A stretch of DNA of 64,000 nt from Thermoplasmata archaeon (GCA_027314915.1 DAHUZZ010000007.1:33896-97895); one strand, 5' to 3'; shown: positions 26,542-35,404, counted from the first letter of the stretch. The notes: generated from the letters alone by a model not told the origin. Translations and numbers: made by a program.

Positions 26542-27443
26542 CCTCCGGCGCGGGCGCCCCGCCGCGGGTCCTCCTGGTCGGGGGCGGCGGCGGGCTCGTA
26601 GGCCGGGCGGTCCTCCGCGAGCTCGCGCCGAGCTTCCGCATCCGCTCCGTCCACCGGTCCCCCGTGCCCGCCGAGGCCGCGGCCGGAGTGGAGTGGGTCC
26701 CCGGCGACGTCGCCTCCGTGCGCGACTTCGACCCGCTGCTCGAGGGCGTCGACGCGATCGTGAACCTCGCGTGGTACCGCTGGGAATCCCCGCAGCGGTT
26801 CCGTGCGCTCTACGAAGGTCTGAGCCGGCTGCTCGAGGCGAGCGCCCGGCACACGTCGGTCCGGATCGTCCACGTGAGCGTTCCGGCCGCCCCCACGAGC
26901 CTCGAGACGGGGCTGCCGTACCTGACCTACAAGCGGCGGCTCGATCGCGAGCTCGCGGCGAGCGGGCTCTCCTACCGGATCCTCCGGCCGACGCTCCTCT
27001 TCGGACCGGGCGACCGGCTCCTGACGGTGATGCTGCGCCTGATGGCCACCTACCACCTGTTCCCGATGTTCGGCGACGGATGCTACCATGTGAGCCCGCT
27101 CTCGACGGCGGACCTCGCCCGGGTGGTCCGTCAGGAGATCGAGGGGACCGGGAACGGCACGGTGGACCTGGGGGGACCGGAACGGTGGGTGTACCGCGAT
27201 CTCACCGACCGGATGTTCTCGGCCCTCCGGCGGACGCCCCGCTACGTCGGGATGGGGGAGCGGACGGCGCTGTTCGTCGCCCGGCTCGTGGTCGGGGCGG
27301 GTTCGAAGCTGATCTACCCGTACGAGGTCGAGTGGCTCATGAGCGACCTCCTCGGGCTGCCGGCCTACCGCGGACTCGCGACCCCGCTCGAGGAGGTCGG
27401 ACCCTTTCTGGACCGGATCGCGAACCAGCAGGCGCAAGTTTAA
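26538..27443 (+). CDS. NAD-dependent epimerase/dehydratase-like SDR (NDUFA9-like)
   Basis: A 301-residue atypical SDR. The N-terminal [19 protein letters not shown] forms a Rossmann motif. The usual YxxxK catalytic pair is present as YLTYKRRLD near residue 128. LRPTLLFGPGDRLL resembles NDUFA9/UDP-sugar epimerase proteins of complex I or nucleoside-sugar metabolism. It overlaps lipB by four bases, so it is the last gene of the dehydrogenase operon. The reason for that location is not known. No membrane span is clear. Confidence 0.65.
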   Translation: MTSGAGAPPRVLLVGGGGGLVGRAVLRELAPSFRIRSVHRSPVPAEAAAGVEWVPGDVASVRDFDPLLEGVDAIVNLAWYRWESPQRFRALYEGLSRLLEASARHTSVRIVHVSVPAAPTSLETGLPYLTYKRRLDRELAASGLSYRILRPTLLFGPGDRLLTVMLRLMATYHLFPMFGDGCYHVSPLSTADLARVVRQEIEGTGNGTVDLGGPERWVYRDLTDRMFSALRRTPRYVGMGERTALFVARLVVGAGSKLIYPYEVEWLMSDLLGLPAYRGLATPLEEVGPFLDRIANQQAQV

Positions 27444-27444
27444 G
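27438..27444 (+). promoter_or_regulatory. TATA-like box of the gene at 27470
   Basis: GTTTAAG lies 26-32 nt before ATG 27470 and overlaps the stop codon of the SDR gene. Confidence 0.5.
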
Positions 27445-27469
27445 CCCCCGACGCGGCCATCATACGCCG

Positions 27470-28411
27470 ATGGACGCGAACGAGCTCTCCCGTCGGATGG
27501 GGGACTTCTACCTGGTCGCGAGCGAAACGCTGCACGACGTCAAGGACCTGACCGAGCAGCAGATCAAGCACTGGATCGTGGGACCGTTCCTGGTGGCGCT
27601 CGGCTGGGACCCGCGGGACAAGAAGCAGGTCTTCCTCGACTACCCGGTCGGCAAGGACGACCACGCGGACTATGCGCTGCTCGACGCCCACGGACAGCCC
27701 CGTATCCTGGTGGACGTCCGCACGACCGGCGAGAGCGCGGCGGAGCCCGCCGGGGCCTCCGCGACGGCCAAGCAGGTGGGCGCCCCCCTCGTCCTGATCA
27801 CCAACGGCCGCGAGTTCTCCCTCTGGCACGTCCCCACCGGGGCCGAGCACCCGACGCCGCTCGCCCTCCTCGCGCTCAAGGAGCTCCCCGAGAACGCGGA
27901 GACGCTCCTCGGCCTCACCGGGGAGTACCGCGGCTCCGACACCGGCATCCAGCAGCTCCGCCGGGTCGCGATCCGCCAGGCGGTCCTCCAGCTCCTCGAG
28001 GAGAACTCGGAGAAGACCTTCGACGCCGTGCTCGGCTGGGTGAGGTCCCAGGTGGCCCCCAACGGCGGCCTCGACGAGCCGAGCGAGCAGGCGGTCCGCG
28101 AGGCGACCCTGATGTGGCTCAACGAGGAGCACCTCTCCATGCCGAGCTTCGCCGGCGGACCGGACGCGGTCAAGCCGAGCGAGCTCCGCGCCACCACGAT
28201 GCGCGACTGGGAGCCGTTCCCCCGCGGCCCGCCGGGGACGTTCCAGTACCGCTTCGACACGGGCAAGACGCTCGACGTCCGGCAGAGCCCGAAGGAGGTC
28301 CGCGAAGCGCTCCGCAACCAGGGGCTGCGGACCAGCACCTCCACCGCGTTCGGAGGGTTCTACGCCTCCCTGCGCGGGAAGGCGGGGCTACCGACCGCGA
28401 GCGGCGGCTGA
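27470..28411 (+). CDS. Restriction-type nuclease-fold (HsdR N-terminal-like) protein, active site apparently lost
   Basis: The 313-residue protein resembles the N-terminal nuclease-fold domain of type I restriction subunits (HSDR_N group): LTEQQIKHWIVGPFLVALGWDPR near 24-46, DDHADYALLD near 63-72 and ITNGREFSLWHV near 106-117. In active members the next strand carries E-x-K; here it reads ILVDVRTTG near 79-87, with aspartate and arginine instead. The C-terminal half (about 150-300) is a different, unrecognised domain with a WEPFPRGPPGTFQYRFDTGK segment. No methyltransferase or specificity gene adjoins it, so a restriction role is unlikely. Confidence 0.55.
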   Translation: MDANELSRRMGDFYLVASETLHDVKDLTEQQIKHWIVGPFLVALGWDPRDKKQVFLDYPVGKDDHADYALLDAHGQPRILVDVRTTGESAAEPAGASATAKQVGAPLVLITNGREFSLWHVPTGAEHPTPLALLALKELPENAETLLGLTGEYRGSDTGIQQLRRVAIRQAVLQLLEENSEKTFDAVLGWVRSQVAPNGGLDEPSEQAVREATLMWLNEEHLSMPSFAGGPDAVKPSELRATTMRDWEPFPRGPPGTFQYRFDTGKTLDVRQSPKEVREALRNQGLRTSTSTAFGGFYASLRGKAGLPTASGG

Positions 28412-28461
28412 ACCGGCCTGGGCGATCGACCGCGGGGCGCTTCCCCCGGGCCGGTCTTCGG

Positions 28462-29280
28462 CTAGCTCGCCCGGACCCCGACCGAGACCTCTTCGAGGGT
28501 GGTACAGGTGGGGCAGAGTGCGCCGTGGCCCGCCGATTCCGCGGCGCCGGCGCAGTCGGCGCAGAGCGGAAGCCCGCATCCCCGACAGAGCGCGGCCGCC
28601 CCACCGGAGGGCAGGTGGCCGTCGCACCCGGCGCAGCCCTTCGCGGTCGCTCCGTTCGGGGGCGGGATGCTCGTCGGAGCCGCCGCGCGGGGGCTCGGTC
28701 GGACCGGCCGGGGGGCCTGGAGGAAGCTCGACAGCTCGTCCAGGCTCTCGAGGGTCTCGTCCCGCCCCGCCGCGCCCGTGCCGGGGAGGAAGGGCAGCGG
28801 ACCGGTCGCCTCGGAGAACCCCGCGGCCCCGACGGCCGCGGCGTAGTCGATCCAGGCCCGGGCCGCCGCGGCATCGCCGCTCCCCACCGGGCGCGCCGGG
28901 GAGCGCGCGACCCGCGGGGCGGGGGGCCCCGGCCGGGATGCGGCGAACCGGGGGGCCCGGGGCTCCCACCGCCGCTCGGGGGCGGGATCGGGGTACTCCT
29001 CGGGAGCGGGGGTCGGGGCGACGTCCCGGCGAGATGCGGGTTCCGGCTCCTCCCCTTCGTCCGCGGCCAGCAGGGCGCCGACGAGCCCGCCCACCAGGGC
29101 GATCATCCCGATGCCCACGAGGAGGATCCAGATGGGGATCGGGTCGTTCCGCACCGGGTTCGTGGCGTACATCCAGACGGAGAGCACGAGGCAGACGACG
29201 CCGAAGAAGAGGAACGGCATGCTCTCCCGGATCCCGTCCAGGTACCGGTGGAACCGGGGGGGCGTCGAGGGACGCCGCAC
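28462..29280 (-). CDS. Membrane protein with C-terminal cysteine-rich (zinc-ribbon/B-box-like) domain
   Basis: The 272-residue protein starts at GTG 29280. Two membrane helices lie near residues 22-40 and 50-70 (FFGVVCLVLSVWMYA and ILLVGIGMIALVGGLVGAL). A long Ala/Pro/Arg disordered linker follows. The last 60 residues hold four CxxC pairs (GCAGCDG, LCRGCGLPLCADCAG, LCPTCTT), enough for two zinc sites. The metal domain is most likely cytosolic. It is followed on the same strand by the nuclease-fold gene's convergent end and preceded by the pilin-like gene. No family name can be given with confidence. Confidence 0.6.
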   Translation of the reverse strand: MRRPSTPPRFHRYLDGIRESMPFLFFGVVCLVLSVWMYATNPVRNDPIPIWILLVGIGMIALVGGLVGALLAADEGEEPEPASRRDVAPTPAPEEYPDPAPERRWEPRAPRFAASRPGPPAPRVARSPARPVGSGDAAAARAWIDYAAAVGAAGFSEATGPLPFLPGTGAAGRDETLESLDELSSFLQAPRPVRPSPRAAAPTSIPPPNGATAKGCAGCDGHLPSGGAAALCRGCGLPLCADCAGAAESAGHGALCPTCTTLEEVSVGVRAS

Positions 29281-29488
29281 CGAGGGGTAGGCTCGACCCC
29301 CGGTCCACCGGGGCGGCTCCTCCCCATCCTCTCGAGGTCCGCGGACGCTCCGCCCGGTCGAACCTACCGTACTGGCGCCCGTACGCCCCTCACTTCGTTC
29401 GTGTATCCATGGGAGGATGCGAGATTTGAGACTTCCCCGTCGGGAGCCCGCCCCCCGGCCCCCGTCCGGGGGCCCCCCGGTGGCCGAT

Positions 29489-30058
29489 CTACGGGCAGCT
29501 CGCGATCGCGGAGCACTGGTAGAGGGTGACCGTGAGCCCCCGGAGCGACTGGTTCTGGTGGCCGAGGTCCCAGATCAGGAGGAGGTTGCCGGCGACCGGG
29601 ACCGGCGTCGCCTGCTTGACGTAGAGCGACTGGACCGCTCCGCCCTGGCTGCCCGAACCCACGAACATCGTGAGCTCCATCGCGCCGGAGAACCCCGTCG
29701 AGAACGAGTAGTTCTCCCACTCGCTGAAGTCCCCGAAGGTGCAGGCACTCCCCTGGGCGGAGGAGCCGGAGCTCATGCAGAAGACGTTGAGCCCGGCCCC
29801 GAGCGTGTCGGGGGCCGCCGGGCTTCCGAGGCCGCCCACGAAGGTCATGCGCGCGGGGTTCGGGGTGACGTTCAGGACCGTCGCGACGTAGGCCACCCCG
29901 GCCACCGAGCCGCTGGTGGCGGTCGCGTTGCCCCCGCCGGTCTCGTTCTGCTGCGTCAGGAGGAGGTTCGCCGCCGCGAGGGTGAACCCGATCGTCAACG
30001 CCAGGATGGCGATGACGGTACCGATGTAGGCGGTGCGCCGCCGGACGACCTGGGCCAC
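29489..30058 (-). CDS. Archaeal pilin/flagellin-like secreted protein
   Basis: The 189-residue protein begins with a short basic segment (VVRRRTAYIG) and an uninterrupted hydrophobic helix near residues 12-35. This helix could act as a class III (type IV pilin-like) anchor. A Thr/Ser/Gly-rich external domain follows, with sequons (NAT, NVT, NYS, NQS) and cysteines near the end. A clear K/R-G cleavage site is not seen, so a simple N-terminal signal anchor is an alternative. The GTG start is at 30058. The palindromic GTATTAATAC at 30110-30119 is upstream at promoter distance. Confidence 0.5.
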   Translation of the reverse strand: MAQVVRRRTAYIGTVIAILALTIGFTLAAANLLLTQQNETGGGNATATSGSVAGVAYVATVLNVTPNPARMTFVGGLGSPAAPDTLGAGLNVFCMSSGSSAQGSACTFGDFSEWENYSFSTGFSGAMELTMFVGSGSQGGAVQSLYVKQATPVPVAGNLLLIWDLGHQNQSLRGLTVTLYQCSAIASCP

Positions 30059-30109
30059 GGAGGGGCTCCTGTCCTCGCCGAGGAGGGCCCCCGTACGTCT
30101 CGAGGACCC

Positions 30110-30119
30110 CGTATTAATA
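30110..30119. promoter_or_regulatory. Palindromic AT-rich element between divergent genes
   Basis: GTATTAATAC is a perfect 10-base palindrome located 52 nt before the pilin-like start (30058, minus) and 63 nt before the acylphosphatase start (30182, plus). As an AT-rich island it may act as a TATA box in both directions, leaving leaders of about 25-35 nt. Confidence 0.4.
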
Positions 30120-30181
30120 CGTATCTTTCCGGGAGCAGGGACAACCCTTTCCGACCTCGTTCCCTCGCGAGCTCAGGATCC

Positions 30182-30493
30182 ATGGAAACGCGGGGAGGAG
30201 AGCCCCGGCCGGTGACGGTCGGCCGATGGGAGCTCCGGGTCACCGGCCGGGTCCAGGGGGTCGGCTACCGGGACCGGGTCCGACGTGCCGCCGAGGGCCT
30301 GCGACTGGCCGGCGCGGTGTGGAACGTGGCGGACGGATCGGTAAGGGTCGAAGTCCAGGGGAGCGAAGAGTTCTTGAGCCGGTTCGAGCAGGAGATACTC
30401 GGTCCCCGCGGAGCGAGCGACGCCCGGGAGGTCCGGCGCGTACGCGCCCTTCCGATCGTCGCCGATCCGGGACCGTTCGAGGTCCGCAGATGA
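30182..30493 (+). CDS. acyP: Acylphosphatase
   Basis: A 103-residue alpha/beta sandwich enzyme that hydrolyses carboxyl-phosphate bonds. The core pattern is complete: GRVQGVGYRDRVRRAAEGL with the catalytic arginine near residue 29, and AGAVWNVADGSVRVEVQG with the catalytic asparagine near 48. The N-terminal extension of about 15 residues is unusual but short. Its stop overlaps the ATG of the HAD phosphatase, suggesting one transcript and a phosphate-handling link. Confidence 0.9.
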   Translation: METRGGEPRPVTVGRWELRVTGRVQGVGYRDRVRRAAEGLRLAGAVWNVADGSVRVEVQGSEEFLSRFEQEILGPRGASDAREVRRVRALPIVADPGPFEVRR

Positions 30494-31326
30494 GCCCCCG
30501 TCCGAACGATGGCGCCGACCCGGCGGTCGAGCTCGAGGTCTTCCTCGACTTCGACGGCACGCTCGTCGACCCGAACGTCGCCATCGTCCTGATCGACGAG
30601 TTCGCCCAGGACGGCGAGCGGCTCGCCCGGGTGGTGGACGAGGAGCTCCACGCCGGGAAGATCACGCTCCGGGAGGCGTGGGAGCGCGAGGCGGCGGCGC
30701 TCCGGGCCGACCATCTGGAGGCGATGGTCGACTTTGTCCGCCGGGAGGTACCGCTCCGCGAGGGGGCCCACGAGCTGATCCGGCTCCTCGAGACGCACCG
30801 GGTGCCCACCCGCATCATCTCGGGGGGGCTCGACTTCTACATCACCCCCATCCTCGAGCGGGAGCGGATCCGGTTGCCCTTCCTCTCGGACACCGCCGAG
30901 GTCGCCCCCGACGGCGCCCTCCGCGTGGTCCATCCCTACGGGCACGCGACCTGCCGGCTCTGCGGCATCTGCAAGGCGCAGGCGGTGGTGGGCGGCGCGA
31001 GGGGCCGCCGACGCATCTTCGTGGGCGACGGGAGCACCGACCGGTACGCCGCGGAGGTCTCCGACATCGTCTTCGCCCGGCGGAGGCTCAAGGAGATCTG
31101 CCATCAGCGCGGCATCCCGTTCTACGCCTTCGAGGACTTCGGCCCCGTGACCCGCCAGCTGGAGCTCTGGCTCACCGGCGCCGAGCCGCTGCCGGAGCCC
31201 CGGACCGTCGGGCTCGCGGCCTCGAAGTGCCCGATCTCCCAGGCGCTCGCCGCGGAGCCCATCGCGCTGCGCTTCCCGCCCCGGCCGGTCGCGGGCCCCG
31301 TCGGGACGAACCTTCCGCTACGGTGA
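30490..31326 (+). CDS. HAD-superfamily phosphatase (MtnX/phosphoserine-phosphatase-like)
   Basis: The 278-residue phosphatase has HAD motif I FLDFDGTLVD near residues 18-27, motif II IISGGLDFYI near 104-113, a CRLCGICKAQ segment near 156-165 and the Mg-binding motif IV FVGDGSTDRYAA near 176-187. The pattern GGLDFYI...PIL and the cysteine-rich CKA region resemble MtnX, the methylthiopentenyl phosphatase of methionine salvage. A phosphoserine phosphatase function is also possible. The last 50 residues are a Pro-rich extension with no known motif. Confidence 0.7.
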   Translation: MSPRPNDGADPAVELEVFLDFDGTLVDPNVAIVLIDEFAQDGERLARVVDEELHAGKITLREAWEREAAALRADHLEAMVDFVRREVPLREGAHELIRLLETHRVPTRIISGGLDFYITPILERERIRLPFLSDTAEVAPDGALRVVHPYGHATCRLCGICKAQAVVGGARGRRRIFVGDGSTDRYAAEVSDIVFARRRLKEICHQRGIPFYAFEDFGPVTRQLELWLTGAEPLPEPRTVGLAASKCPISQALAAEPIALRFPPRPVAGPVGTNLPLR

Positions 31327-31495
31327 GCGCGCCCTCGTGGCGGTGGGCCGGACCTCACCCGTGGGTCCGTTCGGCCGCCTGACCACGGGCCCGCTCCACC
31401 GAGGATGACCTCCCCGCGCCCGAGCCCTCTCCGGGGTGCCGGCCCGGCCCCACGCCCGGGCTTCGGACGGTCCCGTCCGCCCGCGCCGCCTCCGC

Positions 31496-31503
31496 AACAT
31501 AAT
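31496..31503 (+). promoter_or_regulatory. TATA-like box of the GH15 gene
   Basis: AACATAAT lies 27-34 nt before the ATG at 31530; GGTGGGGAG forms a Shine-Dalgarno-like element just before the start. Confidence 0.45.
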
Positions 31504-31529
31504 GTGGTCCCGAGGGTGGGGAGCTTTCG

Positions 31530-33392
31530 ATGATCACCCAGCTGACCGGCAACGGCCGGATCCTCCTCACGATCAACGAGGGCGGGGAATGGACCGACCT
31601 GTTCTACCCGTATCCCGGGGAGTTCCAGCACCTGAGGGAGGCCCGGATCGGCCTCTTCGACGTCGCCGACCGGACCTTCGCCTGGCTCCGCCCGGGCGGG
31701 CCCTTCGAGATCGCCCAGGTCCCCGACACCTCCACCTCGGTGCCGGAGACCGTCTACGAGGGCATGCGGCTCCGGATCCGGAGCCAGGAGCACGTCCACC
31801 CGAACCACGATCTCATCGTCCGGGTCTTCCGGGTGCGGGCCGAGGCGGGCCGGAAGCTCCGGCTGTTCGCCTACAGCTCCTTCAAGATCGAGGAGTCGCT
31901 CTACCAGGAGACCGCCTACGTCGACCCCGAGATGCAGTCGGTGGTCCACTACAAGCGGAACTACTACTTCGAGCTCTTCAGCGAGCCGAATTTCGCGCGC
32001 GCCGTCTGCGGGCAGCACACCCTCTACGGGCTCCGGGGGACCTACGTCGACGCCGAGGACGGCGTGCTCGAGGGCGGGACCATCAGCCACGGCACGGCGG
32101 ACAGCGCGATCCAGTGGGACCTGGAGGGCGCCGGCGACACGGAGGTCACGGTCCGGTTCTATGTCGCGGTGGGCCGGAACATCGAGGCGACCCGCCGTCT
32201 CCGGGAGTACGTGCGGAGCGGCGACCCGACCCGGTTCGAGCGGGAGGCCTCCGCCTTCTGGTCCACCTGGCTCGCCCGGCACCCCCCGCAGGCGACCCCC
32301 GGGCTCGGGGAGAAGGCGCGCCGGCTCTACCAGACCAGCGTGCTCGTCCTCCGGCACGTGGCGGGGGAGAACGGCTCCATCATCGCCTCGCCGGACACCC
32401 GGTCGCTCGTCATCGGCGGGGACACCTACAACTACTGCTGGTGGCGGGACGGCGGGTACATCGCCAAGGCGATGGACGAGGCGGGGCTCTACGAGAACGC
32501 CGACCGGTTCCTGAGGTTCGCCGCGCAGTGCCAGCGACCCGACGGGTCCTTCGTCCACCGGCACTTCCCGGACGGGACGATCGGCAGCACCTGGCATCCT
32601 CCGCCCTTCCTACAAGTCGACCAGGTGGGGACCGTGATCGCGGCCACCTGGCACCACTTCAAGCTGCGCGCCGACATGGACGTCCTCCTCACCTTCTGGC
32701 CGATGGTGAAGAACGCCTCCGAGTTCCTCCTCACCTTCCGTGACCTGCTCACCGGGCTCCCCCGGCCCAGCTACGACCTGTGGGAGGAGCGGGAGGGGAT
32801 CCACACCTACTCGACGGCGGTCGTCGTCCACGCCCTCGAGCGGACCGCCCGCATCGCCCTCGAGCTCGGCAAGGACGGCCGCCGCTTCCGGGAGACGAGC
32901 GAGGCGATGCGCGAGGCCGCCCTCGCGCACTTCTGGGACGAGGGGCGGCAGCAGTTCATCCGGAGCATCCATCCCCGGGACGAGCGGATCGACGCTTCCG
33001 TGCTCCTGGCGCTCAAGCTCGGGCTCCTCGAGTGGTCCGACCCCCGCGCCCGAAAGTCCGTCGACGGCATCGAGGCCCGACTGTGGAACTCCAAGATCGG
33101 CGGCGTGGCGCGGTTCGAGGGCGACACCTACTACGGGTACGAGAACCCGTGGATCATCTGCTCCCTCTGGCTCGCCGAGGCTCGGCTGATGCTCGGCGAG
33201 CGGGACCGGTGCCGGCAGATCCTCGAGTGGGTCGTCGACCACGCGGAGCCCGGCTACCTTCTCGCGGAGCAGCTCGACGCCCAGTCCGGGGCGAGCCGCA
33301 GCGCGACGCCGCTCGTGTGGTCGCACTCGACCTACGTCGATGTGCTCCACAAGTACCAGCGCTCCTTCCGGGGCGAGGACCTCGCCGAGTAG
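31530..33392 (+). CDS. Glycoside hydrolase family 15 enzyme (archaeal glucoamylase/trehalase type)
   Basis: The 620-residue protein has an N-terminal beta-sandwich (about 1-230) and an (alpha/alpha)6 barrel. The general acid region SYDLWEERE (E419/E420) is present, as is YNYCWWRDGGYIAKAMDEAGL near 290. In many GH15 enzymes the general base lies in W-S-H-A-E; here this stretch reads LVWSHSTYV (residues 595-603), so the glutamate is replaced by threonine. It would release glucose from the ends of alpha-glucan or split trehalose. There is no signal peptide, so it may act inside the cell. It heads a sugar-use block. Confidence 0.8.
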   Translation: MITQLTGNGRILLTINEGGEWTDLFYPYPGEFQHLREARIGLFDVADRTFAWLRPGGPFEIAQVPDTSTSVPETVYEGMRLRIRSQEHVHPNHDLIVRVFRVRAEAGRKLRLFAYSSFKIEESLYQETAYVDPEMQSVVHYKRNYYFELFSEPNFARAVCGQHTLYGLRGTYVDAEDGVLEGGTISHGTADSAIQWDLEGAGDTEVTVRFYVAVGRNIEATRRLREYVRSGDPTRFEREASAFWSTWLARHPPQATPGLGEKARRLYQTSVLVLRHVAGENGSIIASPDTRSLVIGGDTYNYCWWRDGGYIAKAMDEAGLYENADRFLRFAAQCQRPDGSFVHRHFPDGTIGSTWHPPPFLQVDQVGTVIAATWHHFKLRADMDVLLTFWPMVKNASEFLLTFRDLLTGLPRPSYDLWEEREGIHTYSTAVVVHALERTARIALELGKDGRRFRETSEAMREAALAHFWDEGRQQFIRSIHPRDERIDASVLLALKLGLLEWSDPRARKSVDGIEARLWNSKIGGVARFEGDTYYGYENPWIICSLWLAEARLMLGERDRCRQILEWVVDHAEPGYLLAEQLDAQSGASRSATPLVWSHSTYVDVLHKYQRSFRGEDLAE

Positions 33393-33449
33393 CCGCCGGA
33401 GCTCACCATCCCCCAGGCTCGGGGCTCCGGGGGGATCTCCCCGCAACCT

Positions 33450-34152
33450 CCGTCGGTCCCCGGGTTCCTCGACGTCCCGTCCGGCCGCCACGTGCTCGCC
33501 TTCCACTCCTCGGTCGCCGAGGCGGCCGAGCAGGCCGCCGACGTCCTGTTCCGCCCCCTCGCCGGAGCGGAGTTCCCACTGGATCGCCGCCGGACGTCCC
33601 CGGGCGCCCTACGAGGCCTTGATCGCCCGGCGCCGGCCCGAGAGGCGCAGCGCGCTCCACCAGTACGCGGGCCCGTCGAAGCTCCCGGCCGACGGCCGAT
33701 CCGGGTCGACCGCCGAGCTCGTGGCGTGGATGCGGGATCGCCCGGGGGAGCTCGCCGTCGGGGGCGAGACGGCCTCCTGGACCTGGGACGGATCGCACGC
33801 GCCGGGCCACCTCGCGCAGGACAGCGCGCTCGTTCCGGACCTCCGCCGGGGGGCGCGGCTCCTCTGCGCCCACGCCCTGAGGCGTTTCGGCTCGGAGGTC
33901 GCGGCGGCGCTCCTGCCGTCGATCCGGGAGGCCCACCCCCGCGCGGGGCTCTCCCAGGACGACCGGCCCGCGATCCGCCGGCTCCGGCTGCGCGCCTACC
34001 GGGTCCGCACCGACCTTCCGCTCGCCCTCCGGCCCCGGTACGCCGAGGCCCTTGACGAGGGCTGGCTCGAGCCCGCGCTCCTCACCCAGCGGATCCAGCT
34101 CTCCTCGGCGGGGCGCGAGTTCCTCGCGCGCGAGCTCCCGCGCCCCGACTGA
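33450..34152 (+). pseudogene. Frameshifted sensory-domain remnant (MEDS-like)
   Basis: Frame 0 reads SGRHVLAFHSSVAEAAEQA, which looks like the start of the MEDS sensory domain found in methanogen and methylotroph regulators. The frame breaks near 33575. The following WIAAGRPRAPYEALIARR and HQYAGPSKL parts continue in frame 1 to the stop at 34152. No start codon precedes the frame 0 part apart from GTG at 33492. A single extra base or a sequencing error explains the break. Family identity is tentative. No DNA-binding domain is seen. Confidence 0.45.
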
Positions 34153-34369
34153 TCCCCACCCCCGATCCCTCCGGCGCGGGTCCGGTCCCTAAGGACCGGA
34201 TCGCATCCGGCCTTCCTTCCCCTCGCAGTTCGGGACGACGGCTCCGGAACGCCGCGGGGCGGCCCGCGCACCTCCTCCACGAAGCCGTGCCGGAGGGTTT
34301 CCCACCTCGCGGACCCGTCCGGAGCCGCGACCGGAGAGCACCGCCCCTCGGACGCGGGCGCGGCGATTC

Positions 34370-34376
34370 CCTTAAG
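34370..34376 (+). promoter_or_regulatory. TATA-like box of the ROK kinase gene
   Basis: CCTTAAG lies 24-30 nt before GTG 34400. The 34153-34369 stretch before it shows nothing recognisable. Confidence 0.45.
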
Positions 34377-34399
34377 TCCGCGAAGTCCACCGCCGAGGC

Positions 34400-35404
34400 G
34401 TGGACCCTCGCCCGACTGCGAAGGCGACCCCGGTGGGGCCAGGGGTGGTGATCGGCGCCGACCTCGGGGGAACCAAGTTCATCGCGGGGCTCGTCACCCC
34501 CGACGGAAGGATCCTCACCCGCCACCGCGCGACGGTCCCGACCTCGCGGGAGTTCGATGCCGTGGTGGAGTCGGTCGCCCGCACGATCGAGTCGTGCTAC
34601 GTCCCGGGATCGGAGCGCCCCCAGGCTGTCGGGATCGGGGTCGCGGGCCAGGTCGACCCGGCCTCGGGCATCGTCCATCATGCCCCGAACCTGCGGTGGA
34701 AGGACGTCCCCTTCGGACCCCGGCTCTCCGCCCGCCTCGGGATCCCGGTGGTGGTCGCGAACGACGCCCACACGATCACGATCGGGGAGTGGCGGTTCGG
34801 GGCCGGCCGGGGCCACGACCATCTGCTGTGTCTCTGCATCGGGACCGGGGTCGGCGGCGGCGTCATCGCCGACGGGGAGCTGCTCCGGGGCGCCACCCAC
34901 GCCGCCGGCGAGGTCGGGCACACGGTCCTCGTGGTCCACGGCCGGCCCTGCCACTGTCCGAGCCGCGGCTGTTTGGAGGCCTACGTGGGCGGATGGGCGA
35001 TCGAGGAGCGGGTGCGGGAGGCCGCGCGCGAGCGCCCCGAGGAGGCCGCGGCGCTCCTCGCCCGGTGCGGCGGGATCGAGCGGCTCACGCCGCTCGCCGT
35101 CGAGCAGGCGGCGCGCGACGGGGAGCGCTTCGCGCGGGAGTTCCTGGACCGGGTCGCGGAGGAGTTCGCCGCGGGGCTCGTGGGGCTCGTGAACGCCTTC
35201 AACCCGGAGACCGTGATCGTGACGGGCAAGATCGCGGAGGGGTTCCCGGAGTTCATCCTCCGGGGTCGGGAGGCGGTCCGGACCTCCTGCCAGCCGCCCG
35301 CCTCGACCGCCCGGGTCCTCCCGAGCTGGCTCGGCGCCGACGCGGGCATCCTCGGCGCGGCGAGCCTCGCCCGGGACGCGCTCCCCTCCGAGGCGCCGGC
35401 ATGA
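34400..35404 (+). CDS. ROK-family glucokinase
   Basis: Phosphorylates glucose (or a related hexose) with ATP. The 334-residue protein has the phosphate-1 motif [16 protein letters not shown] near residues 16-31, the ROK catalytic aspartate in [14 protein letters not shown] near 120 and [16 protein letters not shown] near 147-162. The zinc motif GEVGHTVLV to [12 protein letters not shown] (near 170-195) is present. It starts at GTG 34400, and its stop overlaps the transketolase ATG. With the two GH15 genes it forms a route from glucan to glucose 6-phosphate. Confidence 0.88.
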   Translation: MDPRPTAKATPVGPGVVIGADLGGTKFIAGLVTPDGRILTRHRATVPTSREFDAVVESVARTIESCYVPGSERPQAVGIGVAGQVDPASGIVHHAPNLRWKDVPFGPRLSARLGIPVVVANDAHTITIGEWRFGAGRGHDHLLCLCIGTGVGGGVIADGELLRGATHAAGEVGHTVLVVHGRPCHCPSRGCLEAYVGGWAIEERVREAARERPEEAAALLARCGGIERLTPLAVEQAARDGERFAREFLDRVAEEFAAGLVGLVNAFNPETVIVTGKIAEGFPEFILRGREAVRTSCQPPASTARVLPSWLGADAGILGAASLARDALPSEAPA

